DNA from: Acidovorax sp. NCPPB 3576
GTDB taxonomy: Bacteria; Pseudomonadota; Gammaproteobacteria; Burkholderiales; Burkholderiaceae_C
Direction of reading: 5' to 3'
Length of the DNA stretch: 64,000 nt
Assembly (NCBI RefSeq): GCF_028473605.1
Contig: NZ_CP097267.1
Coordinates: 5,324,501 to 5,388,500 of the forward strand
Numbering within the stretch: position 1 is the first letter of the stretch; every line of letters begins with the position of its first letter. The translations under genes and the position numbers were made by a program. The notes beneath the pieces were generated by a model that did not search any database, was not told the DNA's origin, and was given only the letters and a program-made list of their open reading frames with translations. This document shows positions 7,484 through 15,363 of the stretch, piece by piece.

Positions 7484-9154
7484 TCAGGCGAAGGCCGCCG
7501 CGTGCCCGCGCGTGAACGCCTCTTCGAACACCGAATAGCCCGACCAGTCCGCGTGCGCGAACGCCAGCCGCGCCGTGCCGGGCGTGGGCGGCACGGCCAC
7601 GCGCTCTCCATTCGATAGCTGGTAGCGCTTGCTGGATGGGCGCTGGGGGGCGATCCGGCCCAGGAACGCCTGGGTGCCGGGCACCGGGATCGACATGGCG
7701 TGGCCGTAGCGCGTGATCTCCATGCGCCGGGCGTGCCGGGCCAAGTCGGGGTGCGGCGCGGCCAGCCCCTGGAGGATGGCGTCGCGCCAGTGCGCCCAGG
7801 GTTGCTCCGCCAACTGCCGGCGGCCATCGGTCACGTCGCCCAGCGCCTGGTAGTAGGTGAGCACGGTGGCGGCCGGGCGCGGGTCCAGCCGCTGGTGGCC
7901 GGCGTTCACGTAGCCCAGGCCGCCGGGCGTGGGGTCGGCGTAGAGCACGTTGTCCCAGGCGGGGGCCGCGCCTTCGCGGTCGGCCAGGGGGGCATCGATG
8001 TGGATGTTGGCCACCAGCCAGGGCGCCCACGACAGGCGCTGCGCCGCCTGCTGCAGGAAGCCGGGCGGGTTGCGCACCACGCGCGCCGCGACGAAGACCG
8101 GCAGCGCCACGATGCAGCGGCGCGCCTGCCAGCGCTCCACGCTCTCGCTGGCGTGGTGGAACACGTCCACCTCCACGCCCTGGCGCGTTTCCTCGATGCG
8201 CAGCACCGAGCTGCCCGTGCGCAGCTGCCCGCCGGCCTGCAGCGGCGCGGCCAGGCGCTGGGTGAGCCAGCCGTTGCCTTCGGGCCAGGTGAGCACGCCC
8301 TCGCGGTCTTCGGTGGCCGCATCGCCGGGGGCATGGAAGCCGTGGCGGCTGGCGAAGTAGTGGATGCCCGCCCAGGCCGACACGCGCCCCGTGCCGGCGC
8401 CGTAGTCGTCGCGGCAGCAGTAGTCCAGGTACCAGCGCAGGTGCGTGTCGTCAAAACCCTCCTGCTCCAGCCATGCTATGAAAGTAATAGCATCAAGCCC
8501 TAGATGAATCTGCGCCAGGGGCTGATTGGGCTTCCATCCTTTGAGCGCCGGCATGGTGAAGGGCGCTGCGCGGCCCAGTTCGGCCACGCGGGCGGAAAAG
8601 CGCCGGTACTGCGCCAGCGTCTCGGCGCCCACGCCCTGCACGGGCAGCAGCCCGTCCTGCCACTGGCCCTGGAAGAACAGGCGCTCCTGCGGGCTGTGGC
8701 ACAGGTGGCGCTCGTCGTAGCGCCAGCGCCCGGCCACGCGCTGGCGCAGGCCCAGCTCTTCCAGCAGGTCCTGCACCTCGCGCGCGCTGTCGCCCGGCAC
8801 GGGCAGGTAGTGCGCGCCCAGCGGGCAGGCCATGCCGGCCACGCTGCCGGCGCGGCTGTTGCCGCCGGCGGAGTCTTCCAGCTCCAGCACCACGAAGTCG
8901 TCGGTGCCGGCCAGCCGCAGCGAGCGCGCAGCGGCCAGGCCGGCCACGCCCCCGCCCGCGATCACCACCTGGGTGCGCCGGACGATGTCGGGCTCGATCG
9001 GCCCGCCCTTCTGGAGCCGGTCGCGCAGCGCATGGCCGCGCGCCATGTCGATTCCGGCGAAGCCGCCCTCCAGTTCGGGCGGTGCGCCGCACCCGGCAAG
9101 GGCGGCAGCAGCGGCCGAGGTGGCCGAGGCGGCGAGGAATTGGCGGCGTTGCAT
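7484..9154 (-). CDS. FAD-dependent amine-oxidase-like protein with lipoprotein/Tat-like signal
   Basis: The 556-residue protein starts with RRQFLAASATSAAAAALAGC, a twin-arginine-like signal ending in a lipobox Cys, so it is probably an outer- or inner-membrane-attached periplasmic lipoprotein. A dinucleotide-binding motif follows (VVIAGGGVAGLAAARSL, about residues 67-84) and the rest resembles flavin amine oxidases that act on polyamines. The gene starts 31 bases after the aminopropyltransferase gene, so the pair are probably one unit in which polyamine is made and oxidised. A copy of the dispersed palindromic repeat (8475-8520) lies inside the frame and codes for LAQIHLGLDAITFIAW without breaking it. 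Confidence 0.88.
   Translation of the reverse strand: MQRRQFLAASATSAAAAALAGCGAPPELEGGFAGIDMARGHALRDRLQKGGPIEPDIVRRTQVVIAGGGVAGLAAARSLRLAGTDDFVVLELEDSAGGNSRAGSVAGMACPLGAHYLPVPGDSAREVQDLLEELGLRQRVAGRWRYDERHLCHSPQERLFFQGQWQDGLLPVQGVGAETLAQYRRFSARVAELGRAAPFTMPALKGWKPNQPLAQIHLGLDAITFIAWLEQEGFDDTHLRWYLDYCCRDDYGAGTGRVSAWAGIHYFASRHGFHAPGDAATEDREGVLTWPEGNGWLTQRLAAPLQAGGQLRTGSSVLRIEETRQGVEVDVFHHASESVERWQARRCIVALPVFVAARVVRNPPGFLQQAAQRLSWAPWLVANIHIDAPLADREGAAPAWDNVLYADPTPGGLGYVNAGHQRLDPRPAATVLTYYQALGDVTDGRRQLAEQPWAHWRDAILQGLAAPHPDLARHARRMEITRYGHAMSIPVPGTQAFLGRIAPQRPSSKRYQLSNGERVAVPPTPGTARLAFAHADWSGYSVFEEAFTRGHAAAFA
8475..8520 (+). repeat. dispersed palindromic repeat, copy 2, inside a coding sequence
   Basis: GCTATGAAAGTAATAGC followed after the usual five bases by GCCCTAG matches the intergenic copies in order and spacing, but lies wholly within the flavin oxidoreductase gene and keeps its frame. 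The resemblance is partial at the 3' end (CTGCGCCAGGGG), so ancient capture or chance are both open. Confidence 0.6.
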
Positions 9155-9185
9155 GGTGGGCGATGCGGCCGGGCGGCCAGCGCGG

Positions 9186-10856
9186 TCAGTGGGCCGCCAC
9201 CTTACCCCACTCCTGTTCGTAGGTGTGCACCAGCACCTGGTTGGACAGGCGGTTGACCTCGGCCGGCACGCGCGCCATGTCGCGCGGAAAGTCGAACAGC
9301 AGCGCCAGCGTGGGCACCGACAGGAAGCGCAGCCCCTCGGGCAGCGCCTGCGGCAGGTGCCAGGGACGGCGGCTGGCGATCACGAAGCCCCATTCCCCGA
9401 AGCTGGGCACGTGGGCGTGGTACGGCGCCGTGCGCAGCCCCAGCGATTCGATGGTCTGCACCACCGTCCAGAAGCTCTGGCGCGCCACCAGCGGCGAGGT
9501 GGTCTGCACCACGGCATAGCCGCTGGCGGACAGGCGCTGCGCCAGCAGGGCGTAGAAGCTGTTGGTGTAGAGCTTGCCGATGGCGAAGTTGGTCGGGTCG
9601 GGAAAATCCACCACGATCACGTCGAAAAAGTCTTGCGCTCCCACGCTCCCCGCTGCGCGTGGTTCGCTGCCCCCCGAGGGGGCCTCCGCGCGTTGGGGCG
9701 GCCCGGCGGCGCTGGAGTCCTGCGCCCCCACGTTCCCCTGCTGCAGCCACTGGAACGCGTCGGTGTTCACGACATGCACCTTGGGGTCGGACAGCGCCCC
9801 GCCGTTCAGCCGCGCGAGCGTGGGGTCGTCGGTGAACAGGCGCGTCATCGCCGGGTCCAGCTCGACCAGCGTGACCGATTCGACCGAGGGGTACTTGAGG
9901 ATCTCGCGCACCGCCATGCCGTCGCCGCCGCCCAGCACCGCCACGCGCCGCGGCCCGGCGCCGCCCGAGGCGAACGCCGCCATCGCCGGGTGCACCAGGG
10001 CCTCGTGGTAGCGGTACTCGTCGCGCTCGGCGAACTGCAGGTTGCCGTTGAGGTACAGCCGGTGCCCTGCCTTGCCCTCGGTGACCACGATGCGCTGGTA
10101 GGGCGTCGCGCGGCTCACCACGATGCGGTCCTGGTAGAACTTGTCCTCGGCAAAGCGCGTGATGTGCTCCGCGCCCACCAGCCCCGCCAGCAGCACGCCG
10201 AATACCGCCACGCAGGCCAGCACGTGCGCCCGCAGGCGCCGCAGCTCGTGGCGAAACAGCCAGACCGCCCACAGCGCCACCGCCGCGTTCATCAGGCCGA
10301 ACAGCAGCCCGGTGCGGATCAGCCCCAGGTGCGGCACCAGCAGCAGCGGGAAGGCCAGCGACACGGCCAGCGCACCCAGATAGTCGAACGTGAGCACCTG
10401 CGAGACCAGGTCTTTCAGCACCGCGTTGCGCTTCAGGATGCGCATCACCAGCGGAATCTCCAGCCCCACCAGCGTGCCCACCAGCAGCACCATGCCGTAC
10501 AGCAGCACGCGGAACGCGCCCGGCGCATAGGCATTGGCGAGGAACAGCGTGGCCGGCAGCGCGCCGCCCACCAGCGCCACCAGCAGCTCGATGCGCAGGA
10601 AGTGCGCGGGCAACTGGCGCTCGAAGTAGCGCGACAGCCACGATCCCACGCCCATCGCGAAGAGGTAGGTGCCGATGATGGTGGAGAACTGCAGCACCGA
10701 ATCGCCCAGCACGTACGAGGCGAGCGCGCCGGCCGCCAGCTCGTAGAGCAGGCCGCAGGCGGCGACCACGAAGACGCTGGCGAGCAGCGCGATGTCGATG
10801 GGGCGCGGCGCGGGCGCGGCGGTGGCTGTGGTGGAGGGCAAGGAAGCGTCCGGCAT
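9186..10856 (-). CDS. membrane-bound polyamine aminopropyltransferase (spermidine synthase-like)
   Basis: The 556-residue protein has about six to seven membrane segments in residues 20-225, then a spermidine synthase domain (LNGNLQFAERDEYRYHE; VAVLGGGDGMAVREILK; VTLVELDP). It should move an aminopropyl group from decarboxylated SAM to putrescine or a related amine. Translation most likely starts at 10856: GGGAG sits five bases before that ATG, which overlaps the upstream stop as TGATG. A 29-codon insert between VGAQD (residue about 390) and a second VGAQD corresponds to a repeat element at 9630-9738. No SAM decarboxylase gene is nearby. It belongs to the SPFH/DUF4178/DUF350 locus. Confidence 0.92.
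   Translation of the reverse strand: MPDASLPSTTATAAPAPRPIDIALLASVFVVAACGLLYELAAGALASYVLGDSVLQFSTIIGTYLFAMGVGSWLSRYFERQLPAHFLRIELLVALVGGALPATLFLANAYAPGAFRVLLYGMVLLVGTLVGLEIPLVMRILKRNAVLKDLVSQVLTFDYLGALAVSLAFPLLLVPHLGLIRTGLLFGLMNAAVALWAVWLFRHELRRLRAHVLACVAVFGVLLAGLVGAEHITRFAEDKFYQDRIVVSRATPYQRIVVTEGKAGHRLYLNGNLQFAERDEYRYHEALVHPAMAAFASGGAGPRRVAVLGGGDGMAVREILKYPSVESVTLVELDPAMTRLFTDDPTLARLNGGALSDPKVHVVNTDAFQWLQQGNVGAQDSSAAGPPQRAEAPSGGSEPRAAGSVGAQDFFDVIVVDFPDPTNFAIGKLYTNSFYALLAQRLSASGYAVVQTTSPLVARQSFWTVVQTIESLGLRTAPYHAHVPSFGEWGFVIASRRPWHLPQALPEGLRFLSVPTLALLFDFPRDMARVPAEVNRLSNQVLVHTYEQEWGKVAAH
9630..9738. repeat. GC-rich palindromic repeat inserted in frame in the aminopropyltransferase gene
   Basis: Two 22-base near-identical direct copies, 9630-9651 and 9717-9738 (three mismatches, GTCYTGCGCYCCCACG...), flank a core with the hairpin GCCCCCCGAGGGGGC at about 9669-9683 and the run CGGCCCGGCGGCG. 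The distance between copies is 87 bases, exactly 29 codons, so the frame is kept. The core resembles a repeat that I recall as common between genes in Comamonadaceae; here it lies within an enzyme. Confidence 0.75.
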
Positions 10857-11005
10857 CACTGCTCCCATGCTTCGCCCAGCGCTTCGGCTTGCTGCAGCAC
10901 CAGTTCGACGGCGCTGTCGGCTTTGTCGGGCGGGTATTTGTACTTGCGCAGGATGCGCTTGACCATCAGCCGCAGGCTGGCGCGAACGCTCTCGCGGCGG
11001 GTCAT
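10856..11005 (-). pseudogene. HsdR remnant: last 49 codons of a type I restriction subunit
   Basis: A 49-codon frame reads [20 protein letters not shown], then KYKYPPD and a [12 protein letters not shown] ending. This matches the extreme C-terminus of type I restriction endonuclease HsdR (the RESVRA..L...VKR.LRKY.YPPD signature). The helicase and nuclease domains are absent. Its ATG overlaps the fic stop as ATGA and its stop overlaps the aminopropyltransferase start as TGATG, so it would be translated as a coupled short peptide. In intact loci a fic gene often lies between hsdS and hsdR; the remnant suggests an internal deletion of such a locus. Confidence 0.75.
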
Positions 11006-12084
11006 GGCCGGGCCTCGTGCTGGCCCAGCAAGATGGTGCTCAATGCCTGGTTGACGTAGTAGTTGCCGCGCCCGATCTTTCGCTTTTGCACGAAGCCGCT
11101 GGCCGCCAGCGCATCCAGGTATTTGGTGGCGGTGAGCCGAGAGACCTGCAGATCCCGCTGCAAAAAATCGATCTTGGTGTAGGGGTGCGTGAACAGGTTG
11201 TTGATCAAGTCCTGGCTATAGAACTTGTGCTGCGCCCGGATGCGGTGTTTGTAGTCGAACAGTGCCGTCTTGATGGCATGGATGGTGACCAGGGTCTGGG
11301 CGGCGGTCTGCTCCACGGCGTCCAGCATGTAAAGCACCCAATCTTCCCAGGTGTCGTCGTCTCGCACCGTCTGCAGCAAGCGGTAGTAGTCGGCCTTGGT
11401 ACGCACGATGTGCTTGCTCAGGTACAGCACCGGAATATCGAGCAGCCCCTCCTTCACCAGATACAGCACGTTCACGATGCGCCCCGTGCGGCCATTGCCG
11501 TCGTAGAACGGGTGGATGCTTTCGAATTGGTGGTGCGCCAGCGCCATCTTGATCAGCGGGTCGGCTGCAAACAGGTCGGGATCGTTCAGAAACCGCTCCA
11601 ACCCCCCCATCAGCGCGACGATCTCGGTGGGGTCTTGCGGCGGCGTATAGACCGTCTGCCCGGTGCCGTCTTTCAGCGCCGTGCCAGGCAGCTTGCGAAA
11701 ACCCGCATTGTTGCGCTCCAGCTCGCCTTGGATCTGGATGATGTGGTTGGCCGTGAGCAGGCCACTGCTGCGTACCTGCTCAAATCCCACCCGCAGGGCT
11801 TGGCGGTAGCGCAGCACCTCTTTGGCCGCGGGATTGGCAAACGCTTCGGGCAGCACATCGTCCTTGAACAGCTCATCGTGCGTGGTGACGATGTTCTCTA
11901 TCTCCGAGCTGTCTTTGGCCTCCTGCAGGCCCAGCGTGTTGATCAGGATGCCCTGGTTGGGAATGGACGCGGCAATACCCTTGAGTTCAGCCAACCGGCG
12001 GCTGCTGCTGGCCAGCTTCTTGAGAATGGCGGGCGTGTCGAAACGGGTGGCGTCCAGCTGTTCGAGCGGGAGGAGGAAGGGCAT
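11002..12084 (-). CDS. fic: Fic family AMPylase-type protein with C-terminal winged helix
   Basis: The 360-residue protein has a full Fic motif, [12 protein letters not shown] (about residues 191-202), for transfer of AMP or another nucleotide group to a target hydroxyl. An N-terminal inhibitory motif SSEIEN at about 59-64 has the Glu that blocks ATP in class II Fic proteins, and the C-terminal 80 residues form a winged-helix ([21 protein letters not shown]). This is the stand-alone Fic/DUF4172-like type found in and near type I restriction loci. Two strong palindromes upstream suggest it represses itself. It interrupts an otherwise conserved membrane-stress/polyamine gene set and is followed by an HsdR remnant. 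Confidence 0.94.
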   Translation of the reverse strand: MPFLLPLEQLDATRFDTPAILKKLASSSRRLAELKGIAASIPNQGILINTLGLQEAKDSSEIENIVTTHDELFKDDVLPEAFANPAAKEVLRYRQALRVGFEQVRSSGLLTANHIIQIQGELERNNAGFRKLPGTALKDGTGQTVYTPPQDPTEIVALMGGLERFLNDPDLFAADPLIKMALAHHQFESIHPFYDGNGRTGRIVNVLYLVKEGLLDIPVLYLSKHIVRTKADYYRLLQTVRDDDTWEDWVLYMLDAVEQTAAQTLVTIHAIKTALFDYKHRIRAQHKFYSQDLINNLFTHPYTKIDFLQRDLQVSRLTATKYLDALAASGFVQKRKIGRGNYYVNQALSTILLGQHEARP

Positions 12085-12106
12085 GGCGGGCGAGGCTGGT
12101 CTGAAA

Positions 12107-12133
12107 TGTATAGAAAAGCCGGTTTCCTATACA
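12107..12133. promoter_or_regulatory. fic operator-like palindrome 1
   Basis: A 27-base near-perfect palindrome with outer arms TGTATAGAAAA and TTTCCTATACA around a central GCCGG lies 22 bases before the fic start codon. It is nearly identical to a second element 41 bases upstream. The Fic protein carries its own winged helix and is the obvious candidate to bind. Confidence 0.7.
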
Positions 12134-12147
12134 TGTTAGCCAGCATC

Positions 12148-12174
12148 TGTATAGAAAAAGCCGCTTTTTATACA
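12148..12174. promoter_or_regulatory. fic operator-like palindrome 2
   Basis: The second 27-base palindrome has arms TGTATAGAAAAA and TTTTTATACA around GCCGC. Start-to-start spacing to the first element is 41 bases, close to four helical turns, so both would be bound on the same DNA face. The AT-rich arms may overlap the fic promoter. Confidence 0.7.
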
Positions 12175-12278
12175 TGTGATGGTTCGCCTGTACAGCCAAC
12201 AGCGGGTTTTGAATGGGCAGACGTTCAACGGCCGAAAGCCAAAGGTTTTCCTGGACAACCAGCGCTGCTGGAGCGCCC

Positions 12279-12503
12279 TCACCCCCCGTGGATCGCCGCC
12301 GCCACGATGATGCTGATGCCCAGGCACATGGCCGCCACCACCATGGCGAGGGCCTTGTTCTGCTTCTCGACGATCTCGGCCCACAGGTCGTAGGGCGTGA
12401 TCTTGTCGATGATGATGAAGCTCACCCAGAACACGAACACGCCGATCAGCGCGAACAGGATGGAGCCGAAAAACGCGGCGGGCCGCAGCCATTCAAGAGC
12501 CAT
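12279..12503 (-). CDS. DUF350 family small membrane protein
   Basis: The 74-residue protein has two hydrophobic helices (about residues 9-32 and 52-72) and the family-typical DKITPYDLWAEI between them. It is half the length of E. coli YjfL, which has two such repeats, so it probably works as a multimer. A clear GGAGG lies five bases before the start. It follows the DUF4178 gene and precedes the fic insertion. DUF350 proteins are repeatedly found beside polyamine or glutathionylspermidine enzymes; their biochemical role is not known to me. Confidence 0.88.
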   Translation of the reverse strand: MALEWLRPAAFFGSILFALIGVFVFWVSFIIIDKITPYDLWAEIVEKQNKALAMVVAAMCLGISIIVAAAIHGG

Positions 12504-12564
12504 GATGACCTCCGTCAGATGAAAAGGGGTTGCAACAAGGGAGCGCAGGGGCGTCGCGGTTCCG

Positions 12565-14061
12565 TCATTTGTGCCCGCCTCCGCTGGAATACCCGCCGAA
12601 GGAGCCGCCCGAGCTGCGGTAGCCGCCGCCCGACGATCCCGAGCAGTTGCTCATGAGCAGCAGGATGATGATGAGGATGACCGCGATGACGATGATGGTC
12701 ATGCAGCCCAGGCTGGTGGCACTGGCCAGCGGCGCGGCGTCCGCGCGTTTGAACAGGTCTTTCTGCCCGTCCAGCTTGAACGCCTGCGCCACCACGGCGC
12801 TGTCGATCTTGCTGCCGCTGGACCAGGTGATCTCGCGCGGGGTCTGCTCCATCGACAGCAGGCCGCGGCCGGTGCTGCTGGCGAAGTCGCGGTTGGCGCT
12901 TTTCTGGCCGCGCTCCACGGGCCAGTAGAACTCGCCGGCCACGTAGGTGGTCTCGGCGTCGTACTGGCTGGCCAGGCGGTAGGTGGTGCCCAGGTAGGTC
13001 GCGCTCTGGCCGCCGCCGGTCAGCTGCGGCGCGCCCGTGGTGGGGCGCACCAGGCTCCAGCCGTCGGTCGCGTCCACCAGGAAGGCGAAGCCGCGCTTTT
13101 GGTGGTAGAGCAGGTATTCATCCCAGCCGAAATGCTCGTCGTCGCCCGGCTCCACGCCCATGCGGTGCTGAAAGCCCACCACCTGCCAGTGCACGCCCTC
13201 CAGTTGCCCGATCTGGCCCAGCGGGATGAGCGGACTCACCGGCTCGTCCTGCACGGCGTGGCGCAGTTCGGCCCCCAGGCCGCTGGACAGGTCGATCAGG
13301 CTGTGGCACGACGGGCAGGTCAGGCTCTTGGTGCTGCCCAGCTTCACGGGCACCGGGGCGCCGCAGTTGGGGCAGTTGAACTGCCGGCCTTTTTCGTCCT
13401 TGGCGGAGGCGTCTTTGAGGCCCTGCAGCTTCAAATCGTCCAACTGCACGGCCCGGCCGCGGTCCACCTTTGGGGGCGTGCTGCCGTAGTCGATCGACAG
13501 CACCTCGCCGTCCGCGCTGCGCAGCTCCACCATGCTGAACGGCTGGCCCAGCGGCGGCAGCTTGGGCAGCTCGCCCTGGGCGGAGATGAGCTGCGCCTGC
13601 ACGTTGGCGGCCACGCTGTAGGGTTTGCCGGCCACCGCCGTGGTCATGCCGACGCGGAACTGCTCGGCCGCGGGCAGCTCGCGCCCCGCCGCGGCCGGCC
13701 GCGTGAACACGTAGGCGCCGTTGTCCTCGCCCAGCGTGGCGGTGCTGCCGTCTTCGAGGAAGGCGTTCCACTCGGTCCAGGTGCCGGCGTCGCCCTTGTA
13801 TTGCAGGCGCCCGATCAGCGTGAAGGGCAGGTCCTGCCCGTCCAGCACGATGCGGCCGCTTGCCATGAGCTGCAGGGGGCTGTGGTCGTCGAAGACCTCG
13901 GCCATCTTGCCCACGCGCGTGAGCACCTCGCCGCTGCGCACCACCGTGCTCTGGCAGTAGGGGCAGACGGCGTGCGTGGACTGCGCGCTCTTGAATTCGA
14001 CCGGCGCGCCGCAGCCGGGGCAGGGCGCGCGGTAGGTACGCTGGGTGCCGCTCTCGGCCAT
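12565..14061 (-). CDS. DUF4178 zinc-ribbon membrane protein
   Basis: The 498-residue protein has two zinc ribbons, CPGCGAP...CPYCQS at residues about 14-36 and CPNCGAP...CPSCHS at about 229-253. Each is followed by a DUF4178 beta-rich domain (about 60-200 and 290-430). Near the C-terminus is one long hydrophobic helix (CMTIIVIAVILIIILLLMS) followed by a short Ser/Gly-rich tail (GGGYRSSGGSFGGYSSGGG). The layout is like B. subtilis YdjG-type proteins that sit with SPFH proteins. It lies between the SPFH and DUF350 genes on one strand. Function is unknown; a membrane-bound sensor or scaffold is an inference. Confidence 0.88.
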   Translation of the reverse strand: MAESGTQRTYRAPCPGCGAPVEFKSAQSTHAVCPYCQSTVVRSGEVLTRVGKMAEVFDDHSPLQLMASGRIVLDGQDLPFTLIGRLQYKGDAGTWTEWNAFLEDGSTATLGEDNGAYVFTRPAAAGRELPAAEQFRVGMTTAVAGKPYSVAANVQAQLISAQGELPKLPPLGQPFSMVELRSADGEVLSIDYGSTPPKVDRGRAVQLDDLKLQGLKDASAKDEKGRQFNCPNCGAPVPVKLGSTKSLTCPSCHSLIDLSSGLGAELRHAVQDEPVSPLIPLGQIGQLEGVHWQVVGFQHRMGVEPGDDEHFGWDEYLLYHQKRGFAFLVDATDGWSLVRPTTGAPQLTGGGQSATYLGTTYRLASQYDAETTYVAGEFYWPVERGQKSANRDFASSTGRGLLSMEQTPREITWSSGSKIDSAVVAQAFKLDGQKDLFKRADAAPLASATSLGCMTIIVIAVILIIILLLMSNCSGSSGGGYRSSGGSFGGYSSGGGHK

Positions 14062-14083
14062 GTTTTTTGAGTGTTTTTGGCCT

Positions 14084-14127
14084 CCTGCCCTAGTAACGAT
14101 TGGGCAGGATGCTATTCAATCGGTAGC
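14084..14127 (-). repeat. dispersed palindromic repeat, copy 3, with inverted core
   Basis: On the minus strand the copy has the usual imperfect palindrome (GCTACC...GAATAGC) and ends in GGAGGCC like the other copies. The middle block with CCCTAGTA..CGATTG reads in the opposite direction, flanked by CCTGCCC and GGGCAGG arms that form a seven-pair stem. It fills the gap between the SPFH and DUF4178 genes. Confidence 0.65.
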
Positions 14128-14132
14128 GAAGC

Positions 14133-15188
14133 CTAGACCAGCTTCTTGAGCAGTTCGGCCTTCTTGGCGTCGAACTCCTCCTGCGTGAGAATGCCCTTGG
14201 CCTTGAGTTCGCCCAGCTTTTCCAGCGTGGCCATCACGTCCTCGGGCTTGACGCCCGCCGCGGGCGCGGCCGCCACGGCGGCGGCGGCCTGCTGGGCCGC
14301 GCCGGGGTTCTGCAGGCCCTGCTGCAGGTTCTGCGCCAGCACCTGGCCCAGCGCCACGCCGGCGCCCAGGCCCATGGCGTCGCCGGCAATGCCGCCCCCG
14401 CCGTTGCCCGAGCCTTCGGCGAACTTCGGGATCGCCTGCGCCGTCTGGTACTGCATGAACTTGCCCATGTCGTTGCCGACCATGCCCATGCCGATCTTCT
14501 GGTCCAGGACCTTCTGCAGCTCTTCGGGCAGCGAGACGTTCTGCACCGTCATGCCTTCCAGCAGCAGGCCGATCTTGGCGAACGCGGGCTGCAGCTCCTT
14601 GGCCAGGGCCTCGGCGAACATCACCTGGTTGGCCGCCAGGTCGAGGAACGGCAGGCCGCTGCCCGCGATGGCGTTGCTGATGTTCTGCAGCACCAGGCCG
14701 CGCAGCTGGCCGTCGATCTCGGAGACGGTGTACTCGGCGCGCGTGCCCGAGATCTCGGTGTGGAACAGCTTGGGGTCGGCCACGCGGAAGGCGTAGTTGC
14801 CGAACGCGCGCAGGCGCACGGCGCCGAAATCCTTGTCGCGGATGGTGATGGGCTGCGGCGTGCCCCACTTCTGGTCCACCTGCTGGCGCGTGCTGAAGAA
14901 GTACACGTCGCTCTTGAACGGGGACTCGAAGAGCTTGTCCCAGTTCTTCAGGTAGGTGAGCACCGGCAGCGTCTGCGTGGTCAGCTTGTAGGTGCCGGGG
15001 CCGAACACGTCGGCCACCTGGCCTTCGTTCACGAACACCGCCATCTGCGACTCGCGCACCACGAGCGTGCCGCCGTTCTGGATTTCCATGTCCCGCATCG
15101 GGAAGCGCCAGGCCAGGGTGCCGTCGCTGTCCTCGGTCCACTGGATGATGTCGATGAACTGTTTCTTGATGAAGTCCATGAGGGCCAT
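14133..15188 (-). CDS. SPFH domain protein (YdjI/virion-core-like) with SHOCT C-terminus
   Basis: The 351-residue protein has an SPFH/band-7 domain in residues about 20-230. Then comes a Gly/Ala-rich linker with a zinc-free tail, and a SHOCT motif at the end (KLGELKAKGILTQEEFDAKK). This is the family annotated as virion core protein-like or YdjI, a peripheral membrane scaffold linked with envelope stress. The start at 15188 (MALMDFIKKQFID) has GGGAG seven bases upstream and matches the family N-terminus; longer frames upstream are not supported. It heads the minus-strand locus that continues with DUF4178, DUF350 and polyamine enzymes. Confidence 0.92.
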   Translation of the reverse strand: MALMDFIKKQFIDIIQWTEDSDGTLAWRFPMRDMEIQNGGTLVVRESQMAVFVNEGQVADVFGPGTYKLTTQTLPVLTYLKNWDKLFESPFKSDVYFFSTRQQVDQKWGTPQPITIRDKDFGAVRLRAFGNYAFRVADPKLFHTEISGTRAEYTVSEIDGQLRGLVLQNISNAIAGSGLPFLDLAANQVMFAEALAKELQPAFAKIGLLLEGMTVQNVSLPEELQKVLDQKIGMGMVGNDMGKFMQYQTAQAIPKFAEGSGNGGGGIAGDAMGLGAGVALGQVLAQNLQQGLQNPGAAQQAAAAVAAAPAAGVKPEDVMATLEKLGELKAKGILTQEEFDAKKAELLKKLV

Positions 15189-15363
15189 GCGGTGCTCCCG
15201 TTCGAGGTGTGCGGAGGGGTTGGAAAGTGCGGCCATCATAGCGGCGCCCCGGGGCTTGGCTATCGCGGCGTTGGACACGATCAATTGGCGCTCGCCAATG
15301 CGAATCACTAGCATTCGTGCAGTCGTTCGTTCCCCATCCGAGATCGCCCCACAGGAGTCCGCC

